Below are positions 25,139-34,152 of a DNA stretch of 64,000 nucleotides, piece after piece. The DNA is taken from the NCBI RefSeq assembly GCF_014844055.1, contig NZ_CP062167.1:2641501-2705500 (forward strand), written 5' to 3'. A program made the translations under genes and the position numbers. The stretch comes from Aureimonas sp. OT7. GTDB taxonomy: Bacteria > Pseudomonadota > Alphaproteobacteria > Rhizobiales > Rhizobiaceae. Each line of letters begins with the position of its first letter. Position 1 is the first letter of the stretch. Below the pieces are notes generated by a model. It was not told the DNA's origin and searched no databases. It saw nothing but the letters and a program-made list of their open reading frames with translations.

Positions 25139-26058
25139 TTTTCGACCTCCCGCATGGACCGCGCAATGTAGAGCGCAACCACGACGCCAAGCAGGATCGT
25201 GAAGGTGACCGCGATCGAGGTTCCGTAGCCGAAATCCAGGTTCTGCCGGGCCTTGATGAAGGCGTAGAGCGGCAGCGTATAGGTGGCGTAGCCGGGTCCG
25301 CCGCCCGTCATGACGAAGATGACGTCCATCGAGTTGGCCACCCAGATGATGCGCAGCAGGCCGGCCGTGGCAAGGATAGGCGCGATGCCCGGCAGCGTGA
25401 TGTGGCGGAACTGCCGCCACGCGCTGGCGCCGTCGATCGACGCCGCTTCGTACTGGCTGCGCGGAATGCCTTGCAGGCCAGCGAGGATCATGACCGTGAA
25501 AAAGGGGAAGCCCTGCCAGACCAGCGTTGCGATGACGGCGTAAAGCGCCTTGTCCGGGTCGGCCAGCCAGGGAACGGCCGTCTGCAGAATGGACAGGTAG
25601 ATAAGAAGATCGTTGAGCACGCCGGTGGTGGGATCGTAAATCCACCGCCACATCAGCGCTATGACGACGCTCGGCAGCGCCCAGGGTATGATCACCAGTG
25701 CACGGGCAATGCCGCGCCAGGCAAACTCCTTGTTCAGAAGCAGCGCCGCAACGAGGCCGAGCCCCATCTGCAGGGGCACGGTCAGGCCGATCCAGATGCA
25801 GGTCTGCCAGAGGGCGGTCCAGAAGACAGGATCGCCGAACAGGGCGACATAGTTTCCAAGGCCCACGAAGCGGCTAGCATTCGGACGGAACAGGACCAGC
25901 TCATAGAGGCTCGTCACCACCGCTTCCAGCATCGGCATGAAGACGACGACGAAGGTTACGATCAGCGCCGGCGCCAGGAGCGCATAGGGCATGATACGGT
26001 GGCGAATGGAGCGGCGCGGACGCCGCTCCATCGCATCGAGTTCCGACAGCGCCGTCAT
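25135..26058 (-). CDS. Carbohydrate ABC importer permease (MalF/UgpA type)
   Basis: A 307-residue permease with six membrane segments after a charged N-terminus (MTALSELDAMERRPRRSIRHR). The EAA loop is IPRSQYEAASIDGASAWRQFRHITLPGIAP. ATG at 26058 shares one base with the stop of the binding-protein gene (TAATG), so the start is well supported. It pairs with the MalG-type permease. Confidence 0.92.
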   Translation of the reverse strand: MTALSELDAMERRPRRSIRHRIMPYALLAPALIVTFVVVFMPMLEAVVTSLYELVLFRPNASRFVGLGNYVALFGDPVFWTALWQTCIWIGLTVPLQMGLGLVAALLLNKEFAWRGIARALVIIPWALPSVVIALMWRWIYDPTTGVLNDLLIYLSILQTAVPWLADPDKALYAVIATLVWQGFPFFTVMILAGLQGIPRSQYEAASIDGASAWRQFRHITLPGIAPILATAGLLRIIWVANSMDVIFVMTGGGPGYATYTLPLYAFIKARQNLDFGYGTSIAVTFTILLGVVVALYIARSMREVEK

Positions 26059-27254
26059 TACTGGAACAGGCCCTGAAGCCGCTGCATCATCTGTTCGGAG
26101 GTGATCTGCCCGGTCAGCGCCTGCTGCATGGCCGTCTGCCATTCGGTATTGACGAAGTCGGCGGTGGCCGATGTCTGCGGCAGGACATGCGCGAAGGGCA
26201 GCGACTGCACCGTGGCGTCGACGAAGCGCTTTTCATGATTGGTCCAGTTTTCCGATCCGCTGCGCGTCACCGTCATCTGGTTGGTCGCCTTGACGAAATC
26301 GACGTTGTTCTGCCCTTCCGCCAGGAAGGATATCCATTTCCAGGCCGCATCCTTGACGCTGGAATTGGCGAAGATGGCAAGGGATTCATCGCCGTAAGAC
26401 GTCCAGGCCGTACCATCGCACGCCGGTACCGGGACGGCGGACACCTTGTCGCCAAGCGCGGCGACGAGGTCGTTCGACGAGCCGATATGGTGGATCGTCA
26501 TGGCCGTACGCCCGGCCTTGAACGCGCCGATGATCTCCTGGAACCCGTCATTGGGCGCCGATGGCGGGATGGACTTGTCCTCCCGGAACATATCGACCAG
26601 CCATTGGTTTGCGGCGATCGCCTCCGGCGTATCGAGCCCGCCCGGCTCCAGCCTCGCCCCGCGCGACATCACGAAGGTACCCCACTGGTCCCAGCCGCCC
26701 TTGCCGCCACGGAAGCCGAAACCATAAGTATCGCCGCTCGACAGGGCCTTGGCGGCCACGCGAAATTCGTCGCACGTCTTGGGGGGCTGGATGCCGGCCG
26801 CTTCCAGCAGGTCTGCACGATAGTAGAGGTACAGGGTCACATACTGGATCGGCAGGTAATATGCCTCGCCATCCGGCCCCTTGTTGAGATCCAGCAACCC
26901 GTCCAACAGGTCCGCCTTGCCGGGCCACGCATCGATCTGCGCGCCGATCGGCTCCAGCATCCCCATTTCAAGCAGGCGCGGCTGCGCGAACAGCTTGACC
27001 ATCGCCGCATCCGGCGCATTGCCGCCGATCAGCGCAGTGTACAGGTTGTCGTAATAGCTGTTCCACGGAATGTTCTCGGCCTCGATGGTGATATCGGGGT
27101 TGGCCGCCTCGAATTTCGCGATCAGCTCGCTCATCGGGTTTTCCGGATTGTCGAAATGGTACCAGAACCGTACGGTCTCGGCCGCGTTGGCCGGCAGGAC
27201 GGTAGCAAGCACCGCCCCCGTTGCGATGGCCGACAGCATCAGTTTGCGTAGCAT
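26058..27254 (-). CDS. Carbohydrate ABC importer, extracellular binding protein (SBP family 1)
   Basis: A 398-residue protein with a signal peptide ending near PANAAETV and family-1 solute-binding features (VRFWYHFDNPENPMSELIAKFEAANPDITIEAE; FKAGRTAMTIHHIG). Ligands in this group are oligosaccharides, glycerol-phosphates or polyols; the ligand here is unknown. It is the first transporter gene of the operon, after the esterase gene. The 42-base gap holds no obvious terminator. Confidence 0.9.
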   Translation of the reverse strand: MLRKLMLSAIATGAVLATVLPANAAETVRFWYHFDNPENPMSELIAKFEAANPDITIEAENIPWNSYYDNLYTALIGGNAPDAAMVKLFAQPRLLEMGMLEPIGAQIDAWPGKADLLDGLLDLNKGPDGEAYYLPIQYVTLYLYYRADLLEAAGIQPPKTCDEFRVAAKALSSGDTYGFGFRGGKGGWDQWGTFVMSRGARLEPGGLDTPEAIAANQWLVDMFREDKSIPPSAPNDGFQEIIGAFKAGRTAMTIHHIGSSNDLVAALGDKVSAVPVPACDGTAWTSYGDESLAIFANSSVKDAAWKWISFLAEGQNNVDFVKATNQMTVTRSGSENWTNHEKRFVDATVQSLPFAHVLPQTSATADFVNTEWQTAMQQALTGQITSEQMMQRLQGLFQ

Positions 27255-27296
27255 GACTTGTATCCTCCCAGATCAGTCCAAAGGTTTGGCGCGTCC

Positions 27297-28253
27297 TCAG
27301 GCGTGCGCGCGTATGAAAGCCCCCGCATCGGCCAGCACCGCGCGGGCTTCCGGCAAAAGCAACGACATCTGCAGAAATCCGTGCACCACACCTGAAACGA
27401 TGTGCAGGCGCTCCACTCGCCCAAGCTCGGCCAGACGGTTTGCGAAGGCGATGCTGTCGGACAGCAGCGGATCGATGCCGGCAGCCACCAGATGCAGCGG
27501 CGGCAGCGCCTTCAAGGCCTGGTCGTGGGCCTTTAGCGGGGCGATCAGAGGGTCGTCTCGCAACGCCGCGTCCGCCACGTACCAGTCCCAGTAACGCTGC
27601 ATCTTGCCACGCGTCAGCCCGGGCCCTTCGGCAAAGAACCGGTAGCTTTCGCTGTCGAAATCGGCGTCGTAGACGCCGTAGAACAGCAGCGCGCCGGAAA
27701 TTGCGTCCGCCCCGTCAAGCAGCATGGCCGCCAGCGCCAGGTTGGCACCGGCGGAATCGCCGGCCAGGAAGAGCGGCCCGGGCACGACGCCATGGCCGGC
27801 GACGACCTGCATGCCCCGCCGAATACAGGACACCACATCTTTCAGCCCGGCAGGAAACGGGTGCTCCGGTGCCAGCCGGTACGCCGGCAAGGCGACGGCC
27901 ATGCCGGAAGCCACGGCAAGCATGCGCGCGCACCGCTCGTGCGTGGCCGGGCTGCAGAACGCGAAGCCACCGCCGTGCACGTAAAGAACAAGGCCCGGTC
28001 GCGCCCCATGCGGCACCAGCAGCCGCAACGGCACATCCACGGCGCCAAGCGGCCCGTCGGACGGAACGATGAGATCCGACACCACCGCCATTTCCGGCAG
28101 GTCGACGTTCCAGCGCGCATTGGCCCGCTCTACTTCCGCCCTGCCCGCCGAGGGCTCCATCAGGGTGACGTCCGGTGCGGGGCCCTCCGCTGCCAGCACA
28201 GCGGAAACCTCGGCCATGCCGGAAGACAACGTCCGGTTCATCGAGGACGTCAT
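27297..28253 (-). CDS. Alpha/beta-hydrolase of the hormone-sensitive-lipase family
   Basis: A 318-residue esterase with oxyanion motif HGGGF, nucleophile elbow GDSAGA, an acidic residue in GIDPLLSDS and a C-terminal catalytic His in VVHGFLQM. These are the full set for the HSL (bacterial family IV) esterases. The start overlaps the GntR stop (ATGA). In this operon it may deacylate an imported sugar ester or lactone before the epimerase and oxidoreductase act; that is inference. Confidence 0.9.
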   Translation of the reverse strand: MTSSMNRTLSSGMAEVSAVLAAEGPAPDVTLMEPSAGRAEVERANARWNVDLPEMAVVSDLIVPSDGPLGAVDVPLRLLVPHGARPGLVLYVHGGGFAFCSPATHERCARMLAVASGMAVALPAYRLAPEHPFPAGLKDVVSCIRRGMQVVAGHGVVPGPLFLAGDSAGANLALAAMLLDGADAISGALLFYGVYDADFDSESYRFFAEGPGLTRGKMQRYWDWYVADAALRDDPLIAPLKAHDQALKALPPLHLVAAGIDPLLSDSIAFANRLAELGRVERLHIVSGVVHGFLQMSLLLPEARAVLADAGAFIRAHA

Positions 28254-28933
28254 GCGCCCATCTCCGGGAAGACGGCCGGGCCGAAATCGACGATGGTGAC
28301 GATGTGATGATCCAGCGCGCGCGCCGCCTCCTCTGCGTCGCCCGCCTCGACGGCGGCAACGATGGGCGCATGCCGCCGGGCCGTCTGCCTGAGATCGCGT
28401 TCGGCGGTGGTGCTCCGAGAAATTTTGAAGCGGTGGTTGTGCACCAGGCAGCGATGCAGGATCGTATCCAGCGCCGGTAGCTCCGCATCTGCAAAGAGGC
28501 GCCGGTGAAAATCCCTGTCGAGCGAAGCCAGCTCGAGTTCGTCGCCAGCTTCAGCCGCCGTCTCCATGGCTTCGGCCAGCATCCGAAGGTCCGCGACAAG
28601 CGACCGGCTTCTGCCGGCGACCGCGCGGCGGATGCCCCGCCCCTCGATGGACCGGCGAATACGAAACAGCTCCACCGCTTCGACCTCCGTGCAGGCAGAG
28701 ACAACGGTGCCGCGATGGCCCTGCCGTACGACGAGCCCTTCATCCTGCAATTGAAGCAGCGCCTCGCGGATGGTGCCCTGGCTGCAGGCGAAGCGCCCCG
28801 CCAGCTCCAGCTCCGTCAGCGTCTGGCCCGGCCCGAGATCCCCCAGCATGATATCGCGCTTGAGCGCGCTCAGCACCGCATAGGACTTCATCGCCGTGGC
28901 ACGCCGCGCCCTTGTTTCGAGAGCGATGTTCAT
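28250..28933 (-). CDS. GntR-family regulator, FCD subfamily
   Basis: A 227-residue protein: winged helix (LGPGQTLTELELAGRFACSQGTIREALLQLQDEGLVVRQGHRGTVV) then an FCD domain (DRDFHRRLFADAELPALDTIL, HAPIVAAVEAGDAEEAARALDHHI). It is first in the esterase-importer-epimerase-oxidoreductase operon and divergent from the ATPase gene; the 20-bp palindrome at 28969-28988 between them is its likely operator. Confidence 0.88.
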   Translation of the reverse strand: MNIALETRARRATAMKSYAVLSALKRDIMLGDLGPGQTLTELELAGRFACSQGTIREALLQLQDEGLVVRQGHRGTVVSACTEVEAVELFRIRRSIEGRGIRRAVAGRSRSLVADLRMLAEAMETAAEAGDELELASLDRDFHRRLFADAELPALDTILHRCLVHNHRFKISRSTTAERDLRQTARRHAPIVAAVEAGDAEEAARALDHHIVTIVDFGPAVFPEMGA

Positions 28934-28968
28934 CGCCACGCACCACCTTCCTTGCCCTTGTAGATCGA

Positions 28969-28988
28969 TATCGTTATCGATAATGATA
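28969..28988. promoter_or_regulatory. 20-bp near-perfect palindrome, candidate GntR operator
   Basis: TATCGTTATCGATAATGATA differs from its own reverse complement at only one symmetric pair of positions. It is AT-rich, lies 36 bases before the GntR start and 39 bases before the ATPase start, and would let one regulator control both directions. Confidence 0.6.
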
Positions 28989-29026
28989 ATCAAGATCAAG
29001 GCCGATATCTCGGGAGGGTTCGGAAC

Positions 29027-30106
29027 ATGTCCGCCATCGCACTGCAGAACATCCGTAAGACCTACGGCTCGGTGGAGGTGATCCATTCGGCATCGCTGGA
29101 AATCGAGAGTGGGGAGTTCATCGTGCTGGTCGGCCCCTCGGGCTGCGGGAAAAGCACCCTCCTTCGTATGGTCGCGGGGTTGGAGGAGATCACCGGCGGG
29201 GAGCTGTTCATTGCCGGCAAGCCGGTCGGGCATCTGCCACCGGCCGAGCGCAACATCGCGATGGTATTCCAGGATTACGCGCTCTACCCGCATATGAGCG
29301 TGAAGGAAAACATGGGCTTCGGCCTGAAGATGCGGGACACCGCCGCGGCCGAGATCGACAATCAGGTCGGCCAGGCAGCCGATATCCTCAAGCTGGACGA
29401 GTTGCTGGAGCGCAAGCCGGCACAGCTTTCGGGTGGGCAGCGGCAGCGCGTGGCCATGGGTCGCGCCATTGTCCGCCATCCGGACGCATTCCTGTTCGAC
29501 GAGCCGCTATCGAATCTCGATGCTGCGCTGCGGGTGGAAATGCGACTGGAAATCGCCCGTCTGCACCGCCGGATGCGCGCCACGACCCTTTACGTGACGC
29601 ATGACCAGGTGGAAGCCATGACACTGGCCGACCGGATCGTGGTGATGAACAAGGGTCATATGGAACAGGTCGGCGCACCGATGGACCTGTATCTCAAGCC
29701 GGAGACGCTGTTCGTCGCACGCTTCATCGGCAGCCCGACCATGAATACGCCGACACTCAAGGCACGGCCCGTCGCTGGCGATGGCATAAGCATCGCCCTT
29801 CCCGGTACTTCGCTGACACTGCCCGTGTCGCGTCGGCTTCCCGGCAGCGAGGTCGTCTTCGGCATTCGCCCGGAAGATCTGCGTGTCGTCGATGGCGGTG
29901 ACACCGCTGGCTGGTTCAGCGGGGAGATCTCGATGGTCGAACGGCTGGGCAGCCAGACGTTCGGCTATCTCGATACCGAAATCGGCATGATCACCGTGCA
30001 GTTTCCGCGCGGCTCCACCGTTGCCACGGGCGATCGTGTATCCGTTGCCGGCGATCCTGCGCATGTTCATCTTTTTGACCCGCAAAGCGGGCAGCGCCTG
30101 TCCTGA
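29027..30106 (+). CDS. Carbohydrate ABC importer ATPase (UgpC/MalK/MsmK type)
   Basis: A 359-residue ATPase: Walker A GPSGCGKS near residue 37, Q-loop MVFQDYALYPHMSV, signature LSGGQRQRVAMGRAIVR, Walker B FLFDEPLSNLDA, and a C-terminal TOBE regulatory domain (EVVFGIRPEDLRV). ATG at 29027 has GGGAGGG upstream. It is transcribed away from the operon encoding the permeases and binding protein, which lacks an ATPase, so it probably serves that importer. Convergent with the antiporter gene, three bases apart. Confidence 0.93.
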   Translation: MSAIALQNIRKTYGSVEVIHSASLEIESGEFIVLVGPSGCGKSTLLRMVAGLEEITGGELFIAGKPVGHLPPAERNIAMVFQDYALYPHMSVKENMGFGLKMRDTAAAEIDNQVGQAADILKLDELLERKPAQLSGGQRQRVAMGRAIVRHPDAFLFDEPLSNLDAALRVEMRLEIARLHRRMRATTLYVTHDQVEAMTLADRIVVMNKGHMEQVGAPMDLYLKPETLFVARFIGSPTMNTPTLKARPVAGDGISIALPGTSLTLPVSRRLPGSEVVFGIRPEDLRVVDGGDTAGWFSGEISMVERLGSQTFGYLDTEIGMITVQFPRGSTVATGDRVSVAGDPAHVHLFDPQSGQRLS

Positions 30107-30109
30107 GCA

Positions 30110-31933
30110 TCAGGCGGCGGCCGGCTCGTCTTCCGTCTCCCGCGTCTTGCGCTTGCGAGGCTGGACGAGAGGTTCGGGCCGGGGCTCCACCAGCATCGTA
30201 TCGTTGCCGACCATGATGCCGCCCTGGGCCTGCGCCAGAAGCCTGTCCTCGTCGCGCTGGCGGATGTCGGCCGTCACTTCCTCGACGTCCACGCTCGTCA
30301 TGCCCAGCATTTTCAGGCCCGCTCCGCCGAAGACGATGGCCGATTCCAGCGTTTCGCGCAGCTCGAAGTCCACCCCGGCCTTTCGCAGCCGGATCGAGTG
30401 CCCCCTGTCGTAGGAGCGGGCGAGAACCCGGGCATTGGGGAAATTCTCGCGGATCAGTTCGACCATGCGGTCGGCCTCCACCGGCTTGTCCACGCACAGC
30501 ATGATGATATCGGCGGTGCCCGCCCCTGACTGGCGCAGGATGTCCAGCCGCGTACCGTCGCCGTAAAATACCTTGAAGCCGAACTTGCCGGCCTCGCGGA
30601 CCCTGTCCGGATCGTTGTCGATCAGCGATACGTCCACGGCCTGCGCCAGAAGGAGCTGCGAGGCGATCTGCCCAAACCGCCCGAAGCCGATCATCAGGAC
30701 GCGCCCCTTGAGGCCATCGGGCTCTTCCACGCCATCCAGCGAAACCGCATCGTCCTTGAGCAACCGATCGGCAAGAATGGTGATGAGCGGCGTGAAGGCC
30801 ATGGAAAGAATGATGACCGTGGCGAAGATCGCGTTTTCCGGACCGGATATCACGTCGCCGCCGACGGCAGCCGCATACAGCACGAAAGCGAATTCACCAC
30901 CCTGGGCGAAGATGGAAACGCGATGCAACGCCTGCACGTTGGTGGAGCCGAAGGCGCGTGCCACGACATAGATCCCGATGGACTTGACGATGACGAACAG
31001 CGCCAGAAGCGCCAGGATCATCGGCCATTGCGCCGCCACGACCGCGAGGTCCAGCGACATGCCCACCGCAAGGAAGAACAGGCCCATGAGAAGCCCCTTG
31101 AAGGGCTCGACATCGGTTTCGATCTGGTGCCGGTAGCTGGAGCCGGACAGCATGACGCCGGCCAGGAAGGCGCCCATTGCCATCGACAGGCCGACGAATT
31201 CCATCAGGAGCGCCGAGCCGAGCACCACGAGCAGGGCCCCGGCGGTCAGCACCTCGGTCGTGCGGGAGCGCGCCAGCAGCGCGAAGAACGGGTCCAGCAA
31301 CCAGCGCCCGGCCGCCACGACGAAGGCTACCGCCGCGACCGGCGCAACGAAGGACATGAGCGTCAGACCTTCGCCTTCGGCGATACTGCTTGCGCCGAGG
31401 AAGGCGACGATGGCCAGAAGCGGCACGATCATCAGGTCTTCCAACAGCAGGATGGACACCGATTGCTGGCCGGTCGGCGATGCCAGTTCGCCGCGCTCCT
31501 GCAGGACCGACATGATGACGGCCGTGGACGAGAGCACGAAGCCGGCGCCGGCGACGAAGGCGACGGGCAGCGAAAAGCCCAGCAGCATGGCGGCGCCCGT
31601 CAGGAGTGCGATGCACAGCACGACCTGCGCCAGTCCGAGGCCGAAAATCTGCGTTCTCATGGCCCACAATTTGTGGGGGCGCATCTCCAGCCCGATCAGG
31701 AACAGGAACATCACCACGCCGAGTTCGGAAATATGAAGGATGGTTGCGGGGTCGGTGAAAATTCCGAGAATCGATGGCCCGACCAGCAGGCCGCCGGCGA
31801 AGTAACCCAGCACCGAACCCAGACCCAGCCGCCTGAACAGCGGCACGGCTATCACCGCCGATGCCAGAAGAACGACAGCCGGCCCGACCGTCCCCGACAA
31901 ACCTGCTTCCGCCATGCCTGACCCCACTCGCAC
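30110..31933 (-). CDS. KefB-type monovalent cation:proton antiporter (CPA2) with C-terminal TrkA-N domain
   Basis: A 607-residue membrane protein: about twelve hydrophobic segments in residues 10-390 (VPLFRRLGLGSVLGYFAGGLLVGPS; SSTAVIMSVLQERGEL), then a Rossmann RCK domain (VLMIGFGRFGQIASQLLLAQAVDVSLIDNDPD). The tail is short and charged. It should exchange K+ or Na+ for protons under nucleotide control. ATG at 31933 is used; ATG at 31915 is an alternative. It is divergent from the ECF-type operon, which has its own sigma-54 promoter. Confidence 0.9.
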   Translation of the reverse strand: MRVGSGMAEAGLSGTVGPAVVLLASAVIAVPLFRRLGLGSVLGYFAGGLLVGPSILGIFTDPATILHISELGVVMFLFLIGLEMRPHKLWAMRTQIFGLGLAQVVLCIALLTGAAMLLGFSLPVAFVAGAGFVLSSTAVIMSVLQERGELASPTGQQSVSILLLEDLMIVPLLAIVAFLGASSIAEGEGLTLMSFVAPVAAVAFVVAAGRWLLDPFFALLARSRTTEVLTAGALLVVLGSALLMEFVGLSMAMGAFLAGVMLSGSSYRHQIETDVEPFKGLLMGLFFLAVGMSLDLAVVAAQWPMILALLALFVIVKSIGIYVVARAFGSTNVQALHRVSIFAQGGEFAFVLYAAAVGGDVISGPENAIFATVIILSMAFTPLITILADRLLKDDAVSLDGVEEPDGLKGRVLMIGFGRFGQIASQLLLAQAVDVSLIDNDPDRVREAGKFGFKVFYGDGTRLDILRQSGAGTADIIMLCVDKPVEADRMVELIRENFPNARVLARSYDRGHSIRLRKAGVDFELRETLESAIVFGGAGLKMLGMTSVDVEEVTADIRQRDEDRLLAQAQGGIMVGNDTMLVEPRPEPLVQPRKRKTRETEDEPAAA

Positions 31934-32009
31934 ATGAACCCCTGGCGGCGACTATGGCACGGCTGGCCGCGACAGCACGACCGTTAGTTGCTGCCATGCC
32001 GCAGGAATC

Positions 32010-32025
32010 TGGCACGTCGATTGCA
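32010..32025 (+). promoter_or_regulatory. Sigma-54 (RpoN) promoter of the ECF-PRTase operon
   Basis: TGGCACG (32010-32016), four bases, then TTGCA (32021-32025) match the sigma-54 consensus TGGCACG-N4-TTGCW at every conserved position, with GG and GC correctly spaced. Transcription should start near 32036, giving a leader of about 22 bases before ATG 32058. No clear enhancer-protein sites were found by eye upstream. Confidence 0.75.
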
Positions 32026-32057
32026 TGATCGAATAGGCAACACAAAAGGTCCATCCG

Positions 32058-32627
32058 ATGTCCACCACCGCCGCACCGCACGAGGGCAACACGCTCTTCC
32101 CCCTGGTCCTGTCCATCGTGGCAGCAGCCGCGACGGGCGTGCTCTGGGCCTATGCCAACCCGATCCAGCTCGTGCCGGGCGTCATCCAGTGGCGCATCTT
32201 CGCTTTCCTGCCACCGCTCGTCGGCATCCTTCTGGGTTGGAAAAGCGGTTTCATCTGCGGCTATCTCGGTACCATCGTCTGGTCTCTTCTGGCCGGAACC
32301 TTCATTCCCGCCCATTCGCTGATCGTCGACGGGATCATGGTGGGCCTTACGGGGCTGGTTCCCGGAATGCTGTTCGACCCGGCCCGCACCCGGTTCGACG
32401 TGCCGGCCCTGGTCAAACTTGCGGCAACCTGCCTGATTGTCGGGCTGGCCATGGTGGTTGCGGTGTCCGCCAGCCTCGCCTGGCTCGGCATATTCCCGTT
32501 CTGGTGGGCGGTCATGTATCTCGGCCTTTCGGATATCGTGCCGATGCTGATCGGAACGCCGCTTCTGGTGCGACCGGCCATCAAGCTGCTCAAATCCGCT
32601 CATCCCGGCAGCTTCGCGCGCTTCTGA
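32058..32627 (+). CDS. Putative ECF transporter S component (substrate-binding membrane subunit)
   Basis: A 189-residue protein with five or six membrane segments, the size and topology of ECF S components (residues 12-34 and 47-74, then WSLLAGTFIPAHSLIVDGIMVGLTGLVPGMLF, and two further segments near the C-terminus). It lies directly before a double ATPase and an EcfT-like gene, so the role follows mainly from context. I cannot assign a known S family. The phosphoribosyltransferase at the end of the operon points to a nucleobase. Confidence 0.7.
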   Translation: MSTTAAPHEGNTLFPLVLSIVAAAATGVLWAYANPIQLVPGVIQWRIFAFLPPLVGILLGWKSGFICGYLGTIVWSLLAGTFIPAHSLIVDGIMVGLTGLVPGMLFDPARTRFDVPALVKLAATCLIVGLAMVVAVSASLAWLGIFPFWWAVMYLGLSDIVPMLIGTPLLVRPAIKLLKSAHPGSFARF

Positions 32628-32634
32628 TTCCACC

Positions 32635-34152
32635 GTGCTCGAACTCAAGGACATCGTCGTCGCCCATGGCGACGCAGCACCCGTGCTCGACGGCTGCTCC
32701 CTCACGCTGGAACCCGGCGAACGGCTGCTGATCTGCGGCAGCGCCGGCGCCGGCAAGTCCACCCTCGCCTCCGTCGCCTCCGGCATCGTGCCGCGGCTGG
32801 TCACGCCGACCGTCTTTTCCGGCATCCACCGCGTCGGCGGCGAGGATGCCGGACGGCTGGATCGCGGCTCCCTGTTCGGCGCGGTCGGTTCCGTCGGCCA
32901 GAGCGTCGAGGACCAGTTGTGGGATCTCGGCGTGGAAGACCTGATCGCCTTCCCGCTGGAAAACAGTGGTCTGGCAAAGCCCGCAATCCGGGAGCGGGTC
33001 GACGCGCTGATCCACGACTTCGGGTTGAACGCCCTGCGCGGACGGCGGGTGCTGACGCTGTCCGGCGGAGAGCGGCGCATGGTTGCGTTGGCGGCCGCCC
33101 AGGCGGACCGGCCGCGCTATCTGGTGCTGGACGAACCGACGACCGGGCTCGACCCTGCCGCCACCGCGCGGCTGATTTCGCTGCTGGAGCGCGCCTCCGT
33201 CGACAGGATGGGCATCCTCGTCACGGAAGAGAACGCCGTACCGTTCGGTCGACTGGCCGATGCCGTGCAGTTGCTGCAGAATGGCAGGCTGACCGCACGT
33301 CGTCCGATGGCCGAATGCCTGGCCGACGACGCCGCGTGGGCCGATTGCGGGCTCATTGCGCCGGCAAGCCGGCCCCGGAAGCTGGAAGCGGTGACCCCGG
33401 GTGCCGACAGGCTTGCGGTGGAGCACATCCGTACCCGGCTGCAGCGCGGCGACGGCAGGCCGGTCCTCGGCGATGCCGGCTTCCGGCTGCAGGCAGGAGA
33501 GATCGTTGGCCTGATCGGGCGCAACGGCGCCGGCAAGACGACATTGTTCCAGGCACTCCTTGGTCTTGCGCCGATTGCCGCGGGACGCGTCGTCATCGAA
33601 GGTGCGGACGCCGAAAGCTGGACCGCCGCCCGCCGCGCACGGTCCATCGCCTATCTGCCGCAGACCATGCGGCGTGTGCTTTTCAACATGACGGTGCGCG
33701 AGGAGTTGCTGTTTGCCGTCACAGCCGGCGGCGCGGTGGACGACGAGGCCCGCCAGCGAGCCGCGCATGCGCTGGCGACATATGGCCTGGCCGCCCATGC
33801 GGAAACAAACCCGTTTGCCCTTTCGGCACGGCAACAGGCACTGCTGGGCCTTGCCTGCGCCGATGCTGCGGCGGCCCCCGTCGCCATACTGGACGAGCCC
33901 CTCTTCGGCCGCGACGTCCATGGCCGGCGGATGCTCGACACCTTCCTGCAGGCGCAGAGGCGGCGTGGCGGCGCGGTGCTTGTGATCTCTCACGATCTCG
34001 ACATGGTCGACGACGTTGCGGAGCGGCTTCTGATACTCGACGGCGGCGCCATCACGCATGACGGCCCAACCGATACGGCATGGACCAGCGCCGCCTTCGC
34101 GGCCCTCGGCTGGCCGGCGCCCCGCAACGCCACCCGCGGAGAAGCCGCATGA
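32635..34152 (+). CDS. ECF-type ABC ATPase with two fused ATPase domains
   Basis: A 505-residue fusion of two EcfA-like domains. The first has Walker A CGSAGAGKST, signature LSGGERRM and Walker B YLVLDEPTTGLD. The second has Walker A IGRNGAGKTT and Walker B VAILDEPLFG, but its signature reads LSARQQA instead of LSGGQ, so one composite ATP site may be inactive. It starts at GTG 32635, eight bases after the S-component stop, and overlaps the next gene by ATGA. It powers import with the T component. Confidence 0.88.
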   Translation: MLELKDIVVAHGDAAPVLDGCSLTLEPGERLLICGSAGAGKSTLASVASGIVPRLVTPTVFSGIHRVGGEDAGRLDRGSLFGAVGSVGQSVEDQLWDLGVEDLIAFPLENSGLAKPAIRERVDALIHDFGLNALRGRRVLTLSGGERRMVALAAAQADRPRYLVLDEPTTGLDPAATARLISLLERASVDRMGILVTEENAVPFGRLADAVQLLQNGRLTARRPMAECLADDAAWADCGLIAPASRPRKLEAVTPGADRLAVEHIRTRLQRGDGRPVLGDAGFRLQAGEIVGLIGRNGAGKTTLFQALLGLAPIAAGRVVIEGADAESWTAARRARSIAYLPQTMRRVLFNMTVREELLFAVTAGGAVDDEARQRAAHALATYGLAAHAETNPFALSARQQALLGLACADAAAAPVAILDEPLFGRDVHGRRMLDTFLQAQRRRGGAVLVISHDLDMVDDVAERLLILDGGAITHDGPTDTAWTSAAFAALGWPAPRNATRGEAA

